A stretch of 64,000 nt of DNA from Alisma plantago-aquatica (Eukaryota; Streptophyta; Magnoliopsida; Alismatales; Alismataceae), in the NCBI GenBank assembly GCA_963693085.1, contig OY856411.1, positions 1,351,865,550 through 1,351,929,549 on the forward strand. Direction: 5' to 3'. A model generated the notes under the pieces. The model did no database searches, was not told the DNA's origin, and worked only from the letters and a program-made list of their open reading frames with translations. Shown in pieces: positions 63,231-64,000 of the stretch. How positions within the stretch are numbered: the first letter of the stretch is position 1; every line of letters begins with the position of its first letter. Both the position numbers and the translations under genes were made by a program.

Positions 63231-64000
63231 TGATAACCTCCCATTTTGTGATGTTATCTTACTAGTTTTTCATAATTTTTCATACTCTTTCTTAGATAAA
63301 TTAGATATAATCCTTAACTTTCTACGTTATTATGAATTCACCATTAAACTAACATTATCTTTTTCTTCTTACAGGAAAAACCCAAAAATTTTATTGCAAA
63401 AACCCCAAACGGTCCCAAGACCGAATGAAGTCCATACGGTCCCAAGACTGGATGAACTCAAATGGTCCCAAGACCGAATGAACTCAAATGGTCCCAAGAC
63501 CAAATAAAGGCAAACGGTCCCAAGACTTAATGAAGTCCAAACGGTCCCAAGCCCGTATGAACTCAAACGGTCCCAAGACCGAATAAAGGCAAATGGTCTG
63601 GAGACCGAATGAAGTCAAAATGGTCCCAAGAACGAATGAACTCAGATGGTCCCGAGACCGAATGAAGTCCAAACGGTACCAAGACCGAATGAACTCAAAC
63701 GGTCCCAAGACCGAATAAAGGCAAACGGTCCCAAGACCGAATGAAGTCCAAACGGTCCCAAGACCATATGAACTCAAACGGTCCCAAGACCGAATAAAGG
63801 CAAACGGTTTGGAAACTGAATGAAGGTAAATAGTCCCAAAACCATATGAACTCAAACGGTCCCAAGACCAAATAAAAGCAAACGGTCTGGAGACTGTATG
63901 AAGCCAAACGGTCCCGAGACCGTTTGAAGCCAAATGGTCCCGAGACCGCATGATGCCAAACGGTCCCCAAAGTGTTAAAGACCCAAATGGTCCCAACACC
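63231..64000 (+). repeat. Athila-like 3' LTR, first 770 bp (cut by the window edge)
   Basis: It starts TGATAACCTCCCATTTTG and follows the 5' LTR closely. The AACGG array occupies 63405-64000. ORFs on the minus strand are by-products of the array. Confidence 0.9.

Larger units (their letters stand above)
46281..64000 (+). mobile_element. Athila-like Ty3/Gypsy retrotransposon with an extra Ulp1-like gene (runs off right edge)
   Basis: The 5' LTR starts TGATAACC (46281) and ends CCATCA (48278). The 3' LTR starts at 63231 after a G-rich tract and is cut by the window edge. Internal order: tRNA-Asp-like primer site, gag, protease, RT, RNase H, integrase, hairpin, AACGG dyad arrays, second gene (split by an LTR insertion), non-coding 3' part, polypurine tract. 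The two LTR starts differ at only about nine of the first 190 bases by eye. Coding is nevertheless full of stops, mostly explicable as C-to-T changes. The insertion is placed exactly by comparison with the intact left LTR of H at 3910. Confidence 0.9.

Overview
This is nuclear DNA from a large-genome flowering plant. It holds Ty3/Gypsy LTR retrotransposons of chromovirus and Athila type, with plant-type primer-binding sites (initiator tRNA-Met; tRNA-Asp-like), and CACTA transposons with short subterminal repeats. I see no intact host gene, no tRNA or rRNA gene and nothing prokaryotic. The species cannot be named from the sequence.

Layout. Nearly everything from 2454 to 64000 is one set of nested insertions. 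The base is an old, decayed minus-strand Gypsy element (call it H). Its left LTR is 2454-4057 + 8469-9556 + 33314-34632, its internal part is 34633-34773 + 41582-44506, and its right LTR starts at 44507. Into H went: (1) a CACTA element, 4058-8468, carrying an unknown gene and a 1.6 kb ATC/GAT microsatellite; (2) a 23.8 kb array, 9557-33313, of a gag-only retrotransposon with 5.8 kb LTRs (TR-GAG-like), in the order LTR - chimeric LTR - internal - LTR - internal - LTR; (3) a Del/Tekay-like chromovirus, 34774-41576, with a perfect ATGTG duplication and its 3' half deleted; (4) an Athila-like element from 46281 past the right edge. The Athila element carries gag-pol and, downstream, a second gene with a Ulp1-like (C48) peptidase region. 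That gene is split by a diverged TR-GAG-type LTR (56077 to about 61166). The left edge (1-1245) is the end of a second CACTA copy in inverted orientation to the first.

How the parts work together. All retroelement genes are broken. Most in-frame stops look like single C-to-T changes (CAA/CAG/CGA to stop), as expected of methylated, silenced elements. The most striking shared structure is tandem arrays of short dyads. One family is AACGGTC/GACCGTT with co-varying arms. It occurs in the TR-GAG LTRs, just upstream of a TATA box in the Athila LTR, and again upstream of the Athila second gene. A second family (ATTGG...CCAAT, ATTGA...TCAAT) forms the minisatellite of the TR-GAG LTRs. The chromovirus has a probable 78-nt intron at the gag/protease junction that would restore a single gag-pol frame.
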